Notes: generated by a model not told the origin, from the letters alone. 64,000 nucleotides of DNA from Sporolactobacillus spathodeae (GCF_016908935.1 NZ_JAFBEV010000010.1:37265-101264), one strand, 5' to 3'. Positions 17,412 through 25,539 are shown, counted from the stretch's first letter. Numbers and translations are program-made.

Positions 17412-19589
17412 CTACTCGTTCTTTATTCTCAAAACACGCATTGCGTTGAGCACTGCTAACAGGGTTACACCGACATCTGAAAATACGGCTTCCCACATCG
17501 TTGCAAACCCAACTGCACCAAGAATAAGGAAAATTCCTTTTACTCCCATGGCAAAGATAATATTTTGCCATACAATACGACGCGTACGTTTCGCGATATT
17601 GATTGCTGTTGCAATTTTTGAAGGTTCGTCTGTCATGATCACAACATCCGCTGCTTCAATCGCTGCATCGGATCCTAACCCTCCCATGGCTATACCTACA
17701 TCCGCTCTAGCTAGTACAGGCGTATCGTTAATGCCATCTCCGACAAAAATAAGCTTTTCCTTTGCTGTTTTTTGCTGATCGATTTTTTCTATTTCATCTA
17801 CTTTCTGGTCAGGCAATAGTTCTGCATGTATTTCATCCAGTCCTAGCTTGCGACCAACTGCTTCACCTACAGATTTTGCGTCACCCGTCAACATTACTGT
17901 TTTCTTAATTCCTAATTCTTTTAGCTTTTGAATCGCACGAGCTGAATCTTCTTTAACTTCATCGGAGATAACGATGTATCCTCCATATTGCTTATCGATC
18001 GCAACATGTACTAGGGTACCGACCACGTCTTTCTGTTCAAATGCAATGTGTTCTTTATTCATGAGTTTGGCATTACCGGCTAGAATCTCTTTTCCATTGA
18101 CGGTTACTTGAATGCCATGCCCTGATATTTCGTTGTAGTTCTGAATGCGGCTTTCATCGATTTCTTGACCATAAGCCTTTCGGATTGACAGAGCAATCGG
18201 GTGATTAGAATGGACTTCTGCAAAAGCGGCATACTCTAATAGTTCCTCTGACGTAAGATTATTCTTCGGCTGGATACTTGTCACATCAAAAACACCTTTG
18301 GTCAATGTTCCAGTCTTATCGAAAACGACGTACTTGACAGCATTCAAAGCTTCAAGATAATTGCTCCCTTTAACGAGAATGCCGCTTTTAGATGCTCCCC
18401 CAATACCTCCAAAGAAGCCCAAAGGTATGGAAACAACCAAGGCACAGGGACAAGAGATCACTAAGAACACAAGTGCACGGTAAATCCACTCAGAAAAGGT
18501 TGCCCCTTGGATCACCAAAGGTGGAATAAAAGCTAAAGCCGCAGCTGCAATGACGACAACAGGTGTGTAATAACGAGCAAATTTCGTAATAAAATTTTCT
18601 GTAGGTGCTTTTTTGCTGCTGGCATTTTGAACTAAGTCCAAGATTTTGGCGACGGTGGATTCACCGTAGACTTTGGTTACCTCGACCGTTAAGAGACCAT
18701 TTTTATTAATGAATCCACCGAGTACATCACTGCCCGCTTCAATTTCCCTTGGAACCGATTCTCCCGTCAAGGCTGATGTATCGACCATTGATTGACCCTC
18801 GATAACTTTTCCATCAAGAGGTACTTTTTCTCCTGGTTTTATGATAATGACATCACCAATGCTAATATCTTCTGGTGCAACTTTTTTAATGTCATTGCCC
18901 ACTTTTAGATTGGCATAATCCGGACGAATGTCCATCAGTGCACTAATTGATTTACGGGAACGATTGACCGCAATCTCCTGAAACAATTCTCCGATTTGAT
19001 AAAACAGCATAACAGCTACGCCCTCAGGAAACTGTCTGACCGCAAAAGCTCCAAGAGTTGCGATTGTCATTAAGAAATTTTCATCAAATACTTGTCCTTT
19101 AAGGATATTTCTAAATGCCCGATAAACGATGTCGCCACCGATGATGGCATAAGCAATCACAAATAGCGATACGTCCAAAATGAAAGGAAGGGGTGAAAAG
19201 GCTGCGATAGCTGTCAATGCCCCACTCACTGCTAAACGAATGATCAATTGTTGTGTCTTGCTGCCCTTGTGGTCGTGACCGTGATCGTGTTCATTTCCTT
19301 TGTTCTCAGATTTTAAGGAAACACTGACCTCTGGTTCAACGTGTGCCACTGTTTTTTTGATGTCATCGATCAATTTATCTGTTTTTACATCACCTGTCAG
19401 CTCGACAAACAATTTTTGTGTCGCAAAGTCAACCGTTGAAGCCTTTATCCCATTAATTTTCCCGACTGCTCTTTCAATTTTTTTAGCACAACTTGCACAA
19501 TCGATGCCCTCTAAATATATTGGATCCATCACTGTCTTTTTCTCAGTCTTTATTCTCTTTTTGTTAATATTAGCTTCTGGTGTACTCAA
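17412..19589 (-). CDS. cadA: Heavy-metal P1B-type ATPase (Cd/Zn/Pb exporter, CadA-like)
   Basis: About 725 residues. An N-terminal HMA domain carries the metal-binding GIDCASC (residues 28-34), followed by a His-rich linker (HDHGHDHK near residue 107), typical of Zn/Cd pumps. The membrane CPC motif (SCPCALVVSIPLG), the phosphorylation site DKTGTLTKG, the HP motif (NHPIALS) and the hinge GDGINDTPVLARADVGIAMG are all intact. The start is best placed at TTG 19589 behind GGAGGAAT; the ATG at 19607 lies inside that ribosome binding site. It is 21 bases after the ArsR-type regulator and is transposon cargo. Exact metal range cannot be read from sequence. Confidence 0.92.
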   Translation of the reverse strand: MSTPEANINKKRIKTEKKTVMDPIYLEGIDCASCAKKIERAVGKINGIKASTVDFATQKLFVELTGDVKTDKLIDDIKKTVAHVEPEVSVSLKSENKGNEHDHGHDHKGSKTQQLIIRLAVSGALTAIAAFSPLPFILDVSLFVIAYAIIGGDIVYRAFRNILKGQVFDENFLMTIATLGAFAVRQFPEGVAVMLFYQIGELFQEIAVNRSRKSISALMDIRPDYANLKVGNDIKKVAPEDISIGDVIIIKPGEKVPLDGKVIEGQSMVDTSALTGESVPREIEAGSDVLGGFINKNGLLTVEVTKVYGESTVAKILDLVQNASSKKAPTENFITKFARYYTPVVVIAAAALAFIPPLVIQGATFSEWIYRALVFLVISCPCALVVSIPLGFFGGIGGASKSGILVKGSNYLEALNAVKYVVFDKTGTLTKGVFDVTSIQPKNNLTSEELLEYAAFAEVHSNHPIALSIRKAYGQEIDESRIQNYNEISGHGIQVTVNGKEILAGNAKLMNKEHIAFEQKDVVGTLVHVAIDKQYGGYIVISDEVKEDSARAIQKLKELGIKKTVMLTGDAKSVGEAVGRKLGLDEIHAELLPDQKVDEIEKIDQQKTAKEKLIFVGDGINDTPVLARADVGIAMGGLGSDAAIEAADVVIMTDEPSKIATAINIAKRTRRIVWQNIIFAMGVKGIFLILGAVGFATMWEAVFSDVGVTLLAVLNAMRVLRIKNE

Positions 19590-19610
19590 TTGGATTCCTC
19601 CTCCCATTTT

Positions 19611-19988
19611 TCATTCTTTGATGTGATCATAAGCTTGAACCAAAATCTGCATGACATGCTGATCAGACAATGAATAATAAACCACTTTTCCTTCTCTCCG
19701 GTTCTTCACCAATTTTGCCTGTTTAAGAACACGTAGTTGATGAGAAACGGCTGACTGTGTCATATCCAGCAAATAAGCCAGATCACAGACACACATTTCG
19801 GATTGATACAAGGCACGTAACAAGCGAATTCTTGTACGATCACCAAATAGTTTAAACAGATCAGCAACATTATCCATGTCTTCATCGTTTGACATGGCTT
19901 CACTTACTGTTTGAACGACGTCTGTATGAATAACGGTTTGTTCACAAGTTTCTACATCAACATCTGAAATTTTCTTCGTTTGAACCAC
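19611..19988 (-). CDS. cadC: ArsR/SmtB-family metal-sensing repressor (CadC-like)
   Basis: 125 residues. Winged-helix fold with the alpha-3 metal motif MCVCDL, the recognition helix DMTQSAVSHQLRVLKQAKLV, the wing REGKVVYYSL, and a C-terminal DQHVMQILVQAYDH that matches the alpha-5 zinc site. An N-terminal cysteine (ETCEQ) is present as in CadC. Such proteins leave DNA when Cd, Pb or Zn binds. GTG start at 19988 follows AAGGTGGTG. A palindrome 25 bases upstream (20014-20027) is the likely operator, and cadA follows in the same operon, so it should repress itself and the pump. Confidence 0.88.
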   Translation of the reverse strand: MVQTKKISDVDVETCEQTVIHTDVVQTVSEAMSNDEDMDNVADLFKLFGDRTRIRLLRALYQSEMCVCDLAYLLDMTQSAVSHQLRVLKQAKLVKNRREGKVVYYSLSDQHVMQILVQAYDHIKE

Positions 19989-20013
19989 AAAAGCACCACC
20001 TTAATTAAATATA

Positions 20014-20027
20014 TGAGCATATGTTCA
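20014..20027. promoter_or_regulatory. Likely ArsR/CadC operator before the cadC-cadA operon
   Basis: TGAGCATATGTTCA, an imperfect palindrome of the SmtB/CadC operator type, in the leader of the regulator gene. Confidence 0.65.
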
Positions 20028-20071
20028 AATGAACGGCACAACATTATCTTATTCTCTGTATATATAAATTG

Positions 20072-20428
20072 TTAACCGATTTTTGTCCCACATTCCTGAC
20101 AAAATTTTGCACCGTTTTTAATAGGTGCCTTACAATTCGGACAAATTGCTATTGATTGCAGGTTATTCCCACACTCATTACAGAATTTGGCAGTAGCACT
20201 GTTAGAAATCCCACACTTTTGACAGACGATTCCACGCGAATTATTTTGGAAATCATTGTATCTGTCATTTTGATATGGTGGATAATCATTATAATAATCG
20301 TTACGACGATGGTCATGTTCTTCATTATGATGCTTTTCACCATGGTGACCATACCTACGACGATCGTGGTTTTTTTCGTGATGATGATCGTCACGATCTC
20401 CAAACAAACGCTCAAAAAAATCTGACAT
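20072..20428 (-). CDS. His-rich double zinc-ribbon protein
   Basis: 118 residues. Residues about 1-10 (MSDFFERLFG) are a short amphipathic start; residues about 12-55 are packed with His, Asp, Asn and Arg (DDHHHEKNHD, YGHHGEKHHNEEHDHRR); the rest contains two zinc ribbons, CQKCG...CNECG and CPNCK...CQECG. No enzyme motif is present. The combination suggests metal binding or buffering linked to the exporter, which is inference. ATG at 20428 has AGGAGGGC 6 bases upstream. It has its own palindrome at 20492-20511, similar to the cadC operator, so it may belong to the same regulon. Other zinc-ribbon proteins act as scaffolds. Confidence 0.75.
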   Translation of the reverse strand: MSDFFERLFGDRDDHHHEKNHDRRRYGHHGEKHHNEEHDHRRNDYYNDYPPYQNDRYNDFQNNSRGIVCQKCGISNSATAKFCNECGNNLQSIAICPNCKAPIKNGAKFCQECGTKIG

Positions 20429-20491
20429 GTTCAAGCCCTCCTAGTGTATTCAACTTTGTTAAGACTTGTTTTAATCTTTAATGAATGATAC

Positions 20492-20511
20492 ATATGAATG
20501 ATTGTTCATAT
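20492..20511. promoter_or_regulatory. Second CadC-type operator, before the zinc-ribbon gene
   Basis: ATATGAA and TTCATAT are 7-bp inverted arms around a 6-base centre; the core TGA-8-TTCA spacing is the same as at 20014-20027. The gap 20429-20767 otherwise contains no gene. Confidence 0.55.
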
Positions 20512-20767
20512 GTTCAATTAAATTATATCTCATTTGTTTGAGATGTCAATTTCTATTGATCATTTCTTGTCAGATTAAGAAAATGCTCATTTTTCCAGTT
20601 TATTAAAAGTCTAAGATTAAGTCAGAACATCGATATCCTGTTATCTTTGTGCAACATTTTTTCGTAACCATTAATTTTATACAATCATCAAAAATGTTTG
20701 CTGTAGACACACACGGGTTCGAGTTGCTAAGAAGAACTGAATGGATGGGAATGAAGGTGCCAAACAT

Positions 20768-20998
20768 GATACAAGACAAATATATGAACTTAAGACGTGG
20801 GGAGAGGAGCCATCATCAGCATTATTGCGTACGTCTGCTTATCAAGTTTTAAATTATTTATAGGTTTTTCAGCTGGATCACAAGCACTTAAAGCAGATGG
20901 GTTAAATAATACAACTGATATTGTTGCTTCCCTTGCCGTACTCATTGGTTTGAGATTATCTCAGCGTCCTGCTGACAGTGATCATCTCTATAGTCACC
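20768..20998 (+). pseudogene. Truncated, frameshifted CDF cation exporter fragment
   Basis: Matches the first 80 or so residues of the intact CDF gene at 24600 (IQDKYMNLRRGER, then SIIAYVCLSSFKLFIGFSAGSQALKADG and NNTTDIVASLAVLIGLR). A 2-base deletion near base 20812 breaks the frame after RRGER, and the similarity stops at about 20998, where the right-end transposase sites begin. The upstream leader (GCTGTAGACACACAC) is shared with the intact copy as well. It cannot make a working transporter. It looks like a gene piece trapped at the transposon end. Confidence 0.85.
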
Positions 20999-21008
20999 AC
21001 TGCAGGTC

Positions 21009-21147
21009 GAGTCCCCAGGTTTGTGTCGCGTGCTGGTCGAGTCCCCACATTTGTGTCGCAAAATTTGAATATAAAAAACGACACAAATGTGGGGACTGTG
21101 CTGTTAAATAGGCATTTTTTTAGTCCCCAAGTTTGTGTCGCAAGACA
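21009..21147. repeat. Transposon right end with four repeated transposase sites
   Basis: Sites at 21009-21029, 21039-21059 and 21121-21141 read on the minus strand as CGACACAAA..TGGGGACT; the site at 21078-21098 is in the opposite orientation, CGACACAAATGTGGGGACT. The outermost site ends in GACA at 21147. Confidence 0.88.
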
Positions 21148-21152
21148 CATTT
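21148..21152. repeat. 5-bp target site duplication, right copy
   Basis: CATTT directly after the terminal GACA; identical to 11812-11816. Confidence 0.88.
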
Positions 21153-21234
21153 TGCATCATAAAATTAGGTGCTTTCGATAATATTCCTTCATCAAGATTT
21201 TGAATCGCAGCTTTAACTTCGTGTTCTTAATTGG
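21148..21234 (-). pseudogene. ORF fragment cut by the transposon
   Basis: If the transposon and one CATTT are removed, a minus-strand frame reads across the junction: EVKAAIQNLDEGILSKAPNF, then MMQNERLQRWGEEFLAEYLL, and stops at 11753-11755. It is only about 45 codons from stop to stop and has no good start, so it is probably the tail of an already decayed gene. Family not recognised. Confidence 0.45.
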
Positions 21235-21287
21235 ATACATTTAATGTTTTATTCTCAGTTATTAAACCTTTTTAAAACGTAATTATA

Positions 21288-21333
21288 TAGATCAAGAGCC
21301 GACTTTTTTAAGTCGGCTCTTGATCTATTTTTT
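21288..21333 (+). terminator. Strong hairpin terminator
   Basis: TAGATCAAGAGCCGACTT is perfectly complementary to AAGTCGGCTCTTGATCTA, with a 4-base T loop and TTTTTT after it. Its core (AGCCGACTT/AAGTCGGC) recurs in the terminator at 24310, so a duplicated or shared ancestor is likely. Confidence 0.8.
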
Positions 21334-21495
21334 ACTTTCCAATAACACGACTCCTGCGCTCCATTAAAATAACGTCATGCCACGTACCATCAGGCATTTG
21401 AGCAATCTTTTCTCTGTACCCGATTTTCCTAAATCCACACTTTACATGCAATGCTAAACTTGCTTTTTTCTGTTTCAAGGTGTCAGCAAACATAT
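21332..21495 (-). pseudogene. GNAT acetyltransferase C-terminal remnant (ArsN/PAT-like), copy 1
   Basis: A minus-strand frame of about 53 codons reads ASLALHVKCGFRKIGYREK and then PDGTWHDVILMERRSRVIG, the acetyl-CoA binding end of phosphinothricin/ArsN-type N-acetyltransferases (SxxLHxxxGF). The N-terminal two thirds are missing. It lies just upstream of arsR; ArsN genes are known companions of ars operons. A second tail is at 24342. Confidence 0.7.
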
Positions 21496-21644
21496 TTTGG
21501 GTCAGAAAGTAACATTAAAATAAAACAACAAAGCTTATTTTTTTAAAAATAACTTTATGCCTCCCTTCTTTTGCTGGCAATTTATTTGATTTAAATATAA
21601 GCCAATGATAATATAATTGTAAAGATATATAAGAAGGAGCTTAT

Positions 21645-21986
21645 ATGAATAATAAAAATTTGGATGCTATGTCTTTTCTTCTGAAACTGATTAGTGATAA
21701 GACAAGGCTTCGCATGCTGGCCTATCTCAAGAATGGTGAAATGTGCGTTTGTGAATTCGTGGACTTATTCACTTTGACCCAGCCTGCAATTAGTCAGCAT
21801 TTGAAGAAATTACGTACAGCAGGTGTGGTTCAGGAACGGAAACAAGGAACTTGGGTTTATTATCGCTTAAGCCCAGATTTGCCAAACTATATCTCACAGA
21901 TTCTTGAGAACCTTCCCTCCCTGAAAGCAAAGTCCTGTGACTGTCAAACCCGTGAAGATCTTATACAATTGGAGTCATTAAAATGA
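21645..21986 (+). CDS. arsR: ArsR-family arsenic-responsive repressor
   Basis: 113 residues with the ArsR winged helix: [25 protein letters not shown] holds the metalloid-binding CVC on alpha-3, followed by the recognition helix [18 protein letters not shown] and the wing [13 protein letters not shown]. It represses the operon until As(III) or Sb(III) binds. GAAGGAGC precedes the ATG. The stop codon overlaps the acr3 start (ATGA), so the two are translationally coupled. The C-terminal CDCQTRED adds two cysteines that could also bind arsenite. First gene of arsR-acr3-arsC-arsM. Confidence 0.92.
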   Translation: MNNKNLDAMSFLLKLISDKTRLRMLAYLKNGEMCVCEFVDLFTLTQPAISQHLKKLRTAGVVQERKQGTWVYYRLSPDLPNYISQILENLPSLKAKSCDCQTREDLIQLESLK

Positions 21987-23044
21987 AAAAGTTGTCTTTT
22001 CTTGATCGTTATTTAACGCTGTGGATATTTATGGCAATGACTATTGGCATTCTAATGGGTCGATTGATCCCTTCTTTCGTTCAAGCGATGAATACGCTCC
22101 AGGTTGGCACAACATCCATTCCGATCGCAATTGGCTTAATCATTATGCTGTATCCCCCATTAGCGAAGGTCCGTTATGAAGAACTCGGGAAAGTATTCAA
22201 GGATGTGAAAGTTCTCAGCTTATCGCTCGTCCAAAATTGGTTGATCGGTCCGGTATTCATGTTTGCCCTTGCTGTTATTTTCCTGCATGGCTATCCAGCT
22301 TATATGACAGGTTTGATAATGATTGGCTTGGCACGTTGCATCGCGATGGTGATTATCTGGAATGATTTGGCACAAGGAAACCGCGAATACACGGCTGGAC
22401 TGGTCGCTTTTAACTCGATTTTTCAAATTCTGTTTTATTCTGTTTTTGCATATTTCTTCGTGACTGTGCTTCCGGGATGGCTCGGTTTAGAAGGACTTCA
22501 GATCCATGTCACGATGATTGAAATTGCACAAAGCGTTTTCATTTACTTAGGAATACCTTTTTTGGCAGGCATCCTGACGCGTTTAATCTTGGTTTCTGTA
22601 AAGGGAAAAGAATGGTATGAAAATGCCTTTTGTCCGCTGATTAGTCCCCTTGCCTTAGTCGCGCTTCTTTTCACAATTATTGTGATGTTTTCAATCAAAG
22701 GCGAAATGATTATCCAGTTACCTCTTGATGTAGTCCGAGTAGCCATACCGCTCATGATTTATTTCGTCATCATGTTTTTCGCCTCCTTTTTTCTCTCAAG
22801 GAGAATTGGCGCAGATTATGGTAAAACATCGGCTCTGAGCTTTACGGCAGCCAGCAATAATTTTGAACTTGCGATCGCAACAGCTGTAGGGCTATTCGGT
22901 ATTCAATCTGGAGAAGCTTTCGCTGCTGTCATTGGTCCACTCGTGGAAGTTCCAGTCATGATTGGCTTGGTAAATGTCGCACTATTTTTCAGAAAAAAAT
23001 TCAGCTTTAAAGCCCCTACCACAAACGTGAAGGATGGAATTTAA
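21983..23044 (+). CDS. acr3: Arsenite efflux permease Acr3
   Basis: 353 residues with about ten membrane segments. The Acr3 hallmark region around the conserved cysteine, [19 protein letters not shown], is in the middle of the protein, and the start [21 protein letters not shown] is typical of the family. It expels As(III) using the proton motive force and belongs to the bile acid/arsenite/riboflavin transporter superfamily, not to ArsB. Its ATG overlaps the arsR stop; arsC begins one base after its stop. Residues [15 protein letters not shown] near the end form the second signature of the fold. Confidence 0.94.
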   Translation: MKKLSFLDRYLTLWIFMAMTIGILMGRLIPSFVQAMNTLQVGTTSIPIAIGLIIMLYPPLAKVRYEELGKVFKDVKVLSLSLVQNWLIGPVFMFALAVIFLHGYPAYMTGLIMIGLARCIAMVIIWNDLAQGNREYTAGLVAFNSIFQILFYSVFAYFFVTVLPGWLGLEGLQIHVTMIEIAQSVFIYLGIPFLAGILTRLILVSVKGKEWYENAFCPLISPLALVALLFTIIVMFSIKGEMIIQLPLDVVRVAIPLMIYFVIMFFASFFLSRRIGADYGKTSALSFTAASNNFELAIATAVGLFGIQSGEAFAAVIGPLVEVPVMIGLVNVALFFRKKFSFKAPTTNVKDGI

Positions 23045-23045
23045 T

Positions 23046-23474
23046 ATGGATAAAAAAATCATTTATTTTCTCTGCACAGGAAATTCTTGTCGGAGTCAAA
23101 TGGCTGAAGGCTTTGGAAAAAAGTATTTAGGAGACACATATGATTTCCGTTCAGCAGGCATTGAAGCTCATGGATTAAACCCAAACGCAGTTAAAGCCAT
23201 GAAAGAAGTAGGGGTCGATATTTCACAACATAAATCTAAACTTATTGATATGGATTTATTGAAGCAGGCTTACCTCGTCGTCACCCTTTGTGGGGATGCT
23301 GAAGAACGATGCCCGATGACTCCCCAACAGGTTAGACGGGAACATTGGGGCTTCGATGATCCTGCAAAGGCTCAAGGTACCGAAGCTGAAAAATGGGCGG
23401 TGTTCCAGCGTGTCCGTGATGGTATTGAAAAGCGAATAAAACAGTTTGCAACAGAAGAACAATTGATTAAATAA
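23046..23474 (+). CDS. arsC: Arsenate reductase, thioredoxin-coupled
   Basis: 142 residues, low-molecular-weight phosphatase fold. The phosphate loop CTGNSCRSQ gives C10 and C15, and the redox pair is C82 and C89 in [10 protein letters not shown]; these are the positions of the characterised S. aureus and B. subtilis enzymes. It reduces As(V) to As(III), which Acr3 then exports. The start at 23046 follows AAGGATGGA and gives the normal N-terminus [10 protein letters not shown]; the frame from 23034 only adds four residues inside acr3. Third gene of the operon. Confidence 0.95.
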   Translation: MDKKIIYFLCTGNSCRSQMAEGFGKKYLGDTYDFRSAGIEAHGLNPNAVKAMKEVGVDISQHKSKLIDMDLLKQAYLVVTLCGDAEERCPMTPQQVRREHWGFDDPAKAQGTEAEKWAVFQRVRDGIEKRIKQFATEEQLIK

Positions 23475-23491
23475 AAAAGGAGTTGGTCAAT

Positions 23492-24295
23492 ATGTCAATT
23501 TCGAATGACAAAATTCGGCAAAACGTTCGGAACCGGTACAAGAAGATTGCTCTTCAGGATGTCTCTACCCCATCCTGTGGCTGTTCCTCTGAAGTGGGAT
23601 GCTGCGATACGCAAGCTGATCGTAACAGTGTTTCCGAACAACTGGGCTACTCTGCTGAAGAATTAAATGCGGTACCTGAAGGAGCAAATTTAGGGTTAGG
23701 GTGCGGCAATCCACAGGCCATCGCCTCTTTAAAGCCTGGTGAGCATGTGCTGGATCTTGGAAGTGGTGGCGGATTTGATTGCTTCCTTGCCGCTCGTCAG
23801 GTGGGCGAAACAGGTCAGGCTATTGGTGTTGATATGACGCCCGAAATGGTCAGCCGGTCACGGCAAAACGCTGTTAATGGGCACATCACCAATGTTGATT
23901 TTCGTTTGGGAGAAATTGAACATTTGCCTGTGGCCGACCAGTCTATCGATGTCATTCTGTCAAATTGCGTGATCAATCTTTCACCGGATAAACCTCAAGT
24001 ATTTAAAGAGGCTTTTCGTGTACTTAAGAAAGGCGGGCGACTGGCGATTTCAGATGTTGTGCTTACTGCTGAATTACCTGCCGATATAAAAAATGACCTA
24101 GATGTTTCCTACTCAGGCTGTATTTCAGGAGCTTCCTCAATCCCTGATCTTCAAAACATGTTGGAACAAAATGGATTTTCACAAATTGAGATTAGACCCA
24201 AAGACGAATCCAAGGCATTCATCAAAGAATGGATTCCAGGAGCAACTATCGAAAACTATATTGTATCGTCAACGATTCAAGCCGTTAAACCTTAA
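23492..24295 (+). CDS. arsM: Arsenite S-adenosylmethionine methyltransferase
   Basis: 267 residues. A Cys-rich N-terminal segment (CGCSSEVGCCDTQ) precedes the methyltransferase domain with motif I VLDLGSGGGFDCFLAA and GVDMTPEMV; the arsenite-ligand cysteines expected in ArsM are seen in SNCVINLSPDK and in SYSGCISGA. ArsM turns As(III) into methylated, partly volatile arsenicals. The ATG at 23492 follows AAAAAGGAGTTGGTCAAT; 23483 is a possible but less likely GTG/ATG start upstream. The operon ends with a terminator at 24310. Confidence 0.93.
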   Translation: MSISNDKIRQNVRNRYKKIALQDVSTPSCGCSSEVGCCDTQADRNSVSEQLGYSAEELNAVPEGANLGLGCGNPQAIASLKPGEHVLDLGSGGGFDCFLAARQVGETGQAIGVDMTPEMVSRSRQNAVNGHITNVDFRLGEIEHLPVADQSIDVILSNCVINLSPDKPQVFKEAFRVLKKGGRLAISDVVLTAELPADIKNDLDVSYSGCISGASSIPDLQNMLEQNGFSQIEIRPKDESKAFIKEWIPGATIENYIVSSTIQAVKP

Positions 24296-24309
24296 TATAG
24301 TGAATAAAT

Positions 24310-24342
24310 AAGCCGACTTAAAAAAGTCGGCCATTTTTTTCC
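24310..24342 (+). terminator. Terminator of the ars operon
   Basis: AGCCGACTT pairs with AAGTCGGC around an A-rich loop, then TTTTTTT. Confidence 0.85.
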
Positions 24343-24400
24343 AATAACGCGACTCCTGCGTTCCATTAAAACAACGTTAAGTGAAGGTCGAAAAATGTTG
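24340..24400 (-). pseudogene. GNAT acetyltransferase tail, copy 2
   Basis: The minus strand encodes NVVLMERRSRVIGKK, the same tail as the remnant at 21332-21395. Nothing of the acetyltransferase domain is left upstream. The gap 24296-24599 otherwise holds only the ars terminator and the CDF leader. Confidence 0.6.
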
Positions 24401-24599
24401 CGCGCTGATTCAAGAAGAAAATACTTTACCACCCTCCTTGCATTCACTGCTGATGAAAATACGGATAAACCCGTAAAAGTTCTCTTTGTGAAACACTTTT
24501 TCATTTTAACTGATTTTATGTAAACGCAAACAAAGATTGCTGTAGACACACACACATTTGGGTTGCTATGATGTTATGAATGAAAGAAGGTGCTTGCTC

Positions 24600-25484
24600 A
24601 TGATCCAAGAAAAATATATGAATCTAAAACGTGGCGAACGAGGGGCAATCGTCAGCATTATTGCCTATCTCTGTTTATCTAGCCTAAAACTCTATATTGG
24701 TTTCTTGACTGGTTCACAAGCACTTAAAGCAGATGGTTTAAACAACACTACTGATATAATCGCCTCACTTGCTGTGCTCATCGGCTTGAGAGTATCCCAA
24801 CGTCCGCCTGACAGTGATCATCTTTATGGTCACTGGAAGAGCGAAACTATAGCTTCTCTGGTCGCTTCCTTTATCATGATGGCTGTTGGCTTACAAGTTA
24901 TGTTCGATGGTGTTACATCTATTTTTAAAGGTAATGAAGAAACACCTGATTTGATTGCTGCATGGACTGGACTGGTTTGTGCCGCTATCATGTTCTTGAT
25001 CTACAGCTACAACAAAAACCTGGCAGAAAGAACCAAAAGTTTGTCTGTCATGGCCGCAGCAAAAGATAATCTTTCAGATGCTTGGGTCGGTATCGGTACT
25101 TCAGTCGGTATATTTGGCTCCCAGTTAAATCTTCCCTGGCTTGACACATTAGCCGCCATATTCGTGGGCTTTCTTATCTGCAAAACAGCATGGGATATTT
25201 TCCGCGAATCCTCGTATAACTTGTCCGATGGATTTGATGAAAATAAAATAAAGGATTTTCAAGAAACGGTCTTGTCTATTAATGGCGTTGAAAGTGTTCA
25301 GAAACTAAAGGCAAGAAATTATGGAAACAACGTCGTTGTTGATCTCGTTATAATTGTGGATCCTTATTCTGCACTGAAAGATGCACATGATATCTCGACT
25401 CAAGTTGAGCAAGCACTTATCACAAAACATAGGATTTATGAAGTTAATGTTCACTTCGAACCAAAATCAAATGTGCCTGAATAA
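24600..25484 (+). CDS. Cation diffusion facilitator (CDF) family metal exporter
   Basis: 294 residues with about six membrane helices. The transport-site motifs are present: ADGLNNTTD in helix II (family HxxxD/DxxxD type) and AKDNLSDAW in helix V, plus HLYGHWKSETIASL. The C-terminal cytoplasmic domain (VLSINGVESVQKLKARNYG...VDLVI) is the ferredoxin-like metal-sensing dimer domain. CDF proteins swap Zn2+, Mn2+ or other divalent ions for protons; the first motif DxxxD is more usual in Mn or Fe members, but this is weak. ATG 24600 has AGAAGGTG upstream. A damaged paralogue lies in the transposon. The methyltransferase follows 55 bases later. Confidence 0.88.
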   Translation: MIQEKYMNLKRGERGAIVSIIAYLCLSSLKLYIGFLTGSQALKADGLNNTTDIIASLAVLIGLRVSQRPPDSDHLYGHWKSETIASLVASFIMMAVGLQVMFDGVTSIFKGNEETPDLIAAWTGLVCAAIMFLIYSYNKNLAERTKSLSVMAAAKDNLSDAWVGIGTSVGIFGSQLNLPWLDTLAAIFVGFLICKTAWDIFRESSYNLSDGFDENKIKDFQETVLSINGVESVQKLKARNYGNNVVVDLVIIVDPYSALKDAHDISTQVEQALITKHRIYEVNVHFEPKSNVPE

Positions 25485-25539
25485 GCCAAATGAATTTGTG
25501 ATAGATAAGGCAAAATTTCATGAAAAGAGCAGATAAAAA

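Larger units (their letters stand above)
11817..21147. mobile_element. Tn7-like transposon with cadmium/zinc resistance cargo
   Basis: A 9,331-bp element. The ends are inverted repeats: left TGTCTGGCGACACAAACTT, right end read inward TGTCTTGCGACACAAACTT. It is flanked by CATTT on both sides, the 5-bp duplication expected of Tn7-type transposition. Inside are tnsA, tnsB, tnsC and tniQ in one operon next to the left end, and on the right a P-type ATPase operon, a zinc-ribbon gene and a truncated CDF gene. Transposition genes are visibly more AT-rich than the flanking chromosome. There is no tnsE and no CRISPR-Cas gene. All four transposition genes look intact. Confidence 0.93.

Noticed and set aside
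20149..20425. ORFs rich in Met/Ile/Val on both strands within the zinc-ribbon gene.
   Set aside because: They are frame shadows of the His/Asp codons of the real gene, which has a strong ribosome binding site and zinc-ribbon motifs.
24292..24555. An 87-codon minus-strand gene between arsM and the CDF gene.
   Set aside because: Only its last part is recognisable, as an acetyltransferase tail; the rest reads through the CDF leader and lacks a domain, so it is listed as a remnant.
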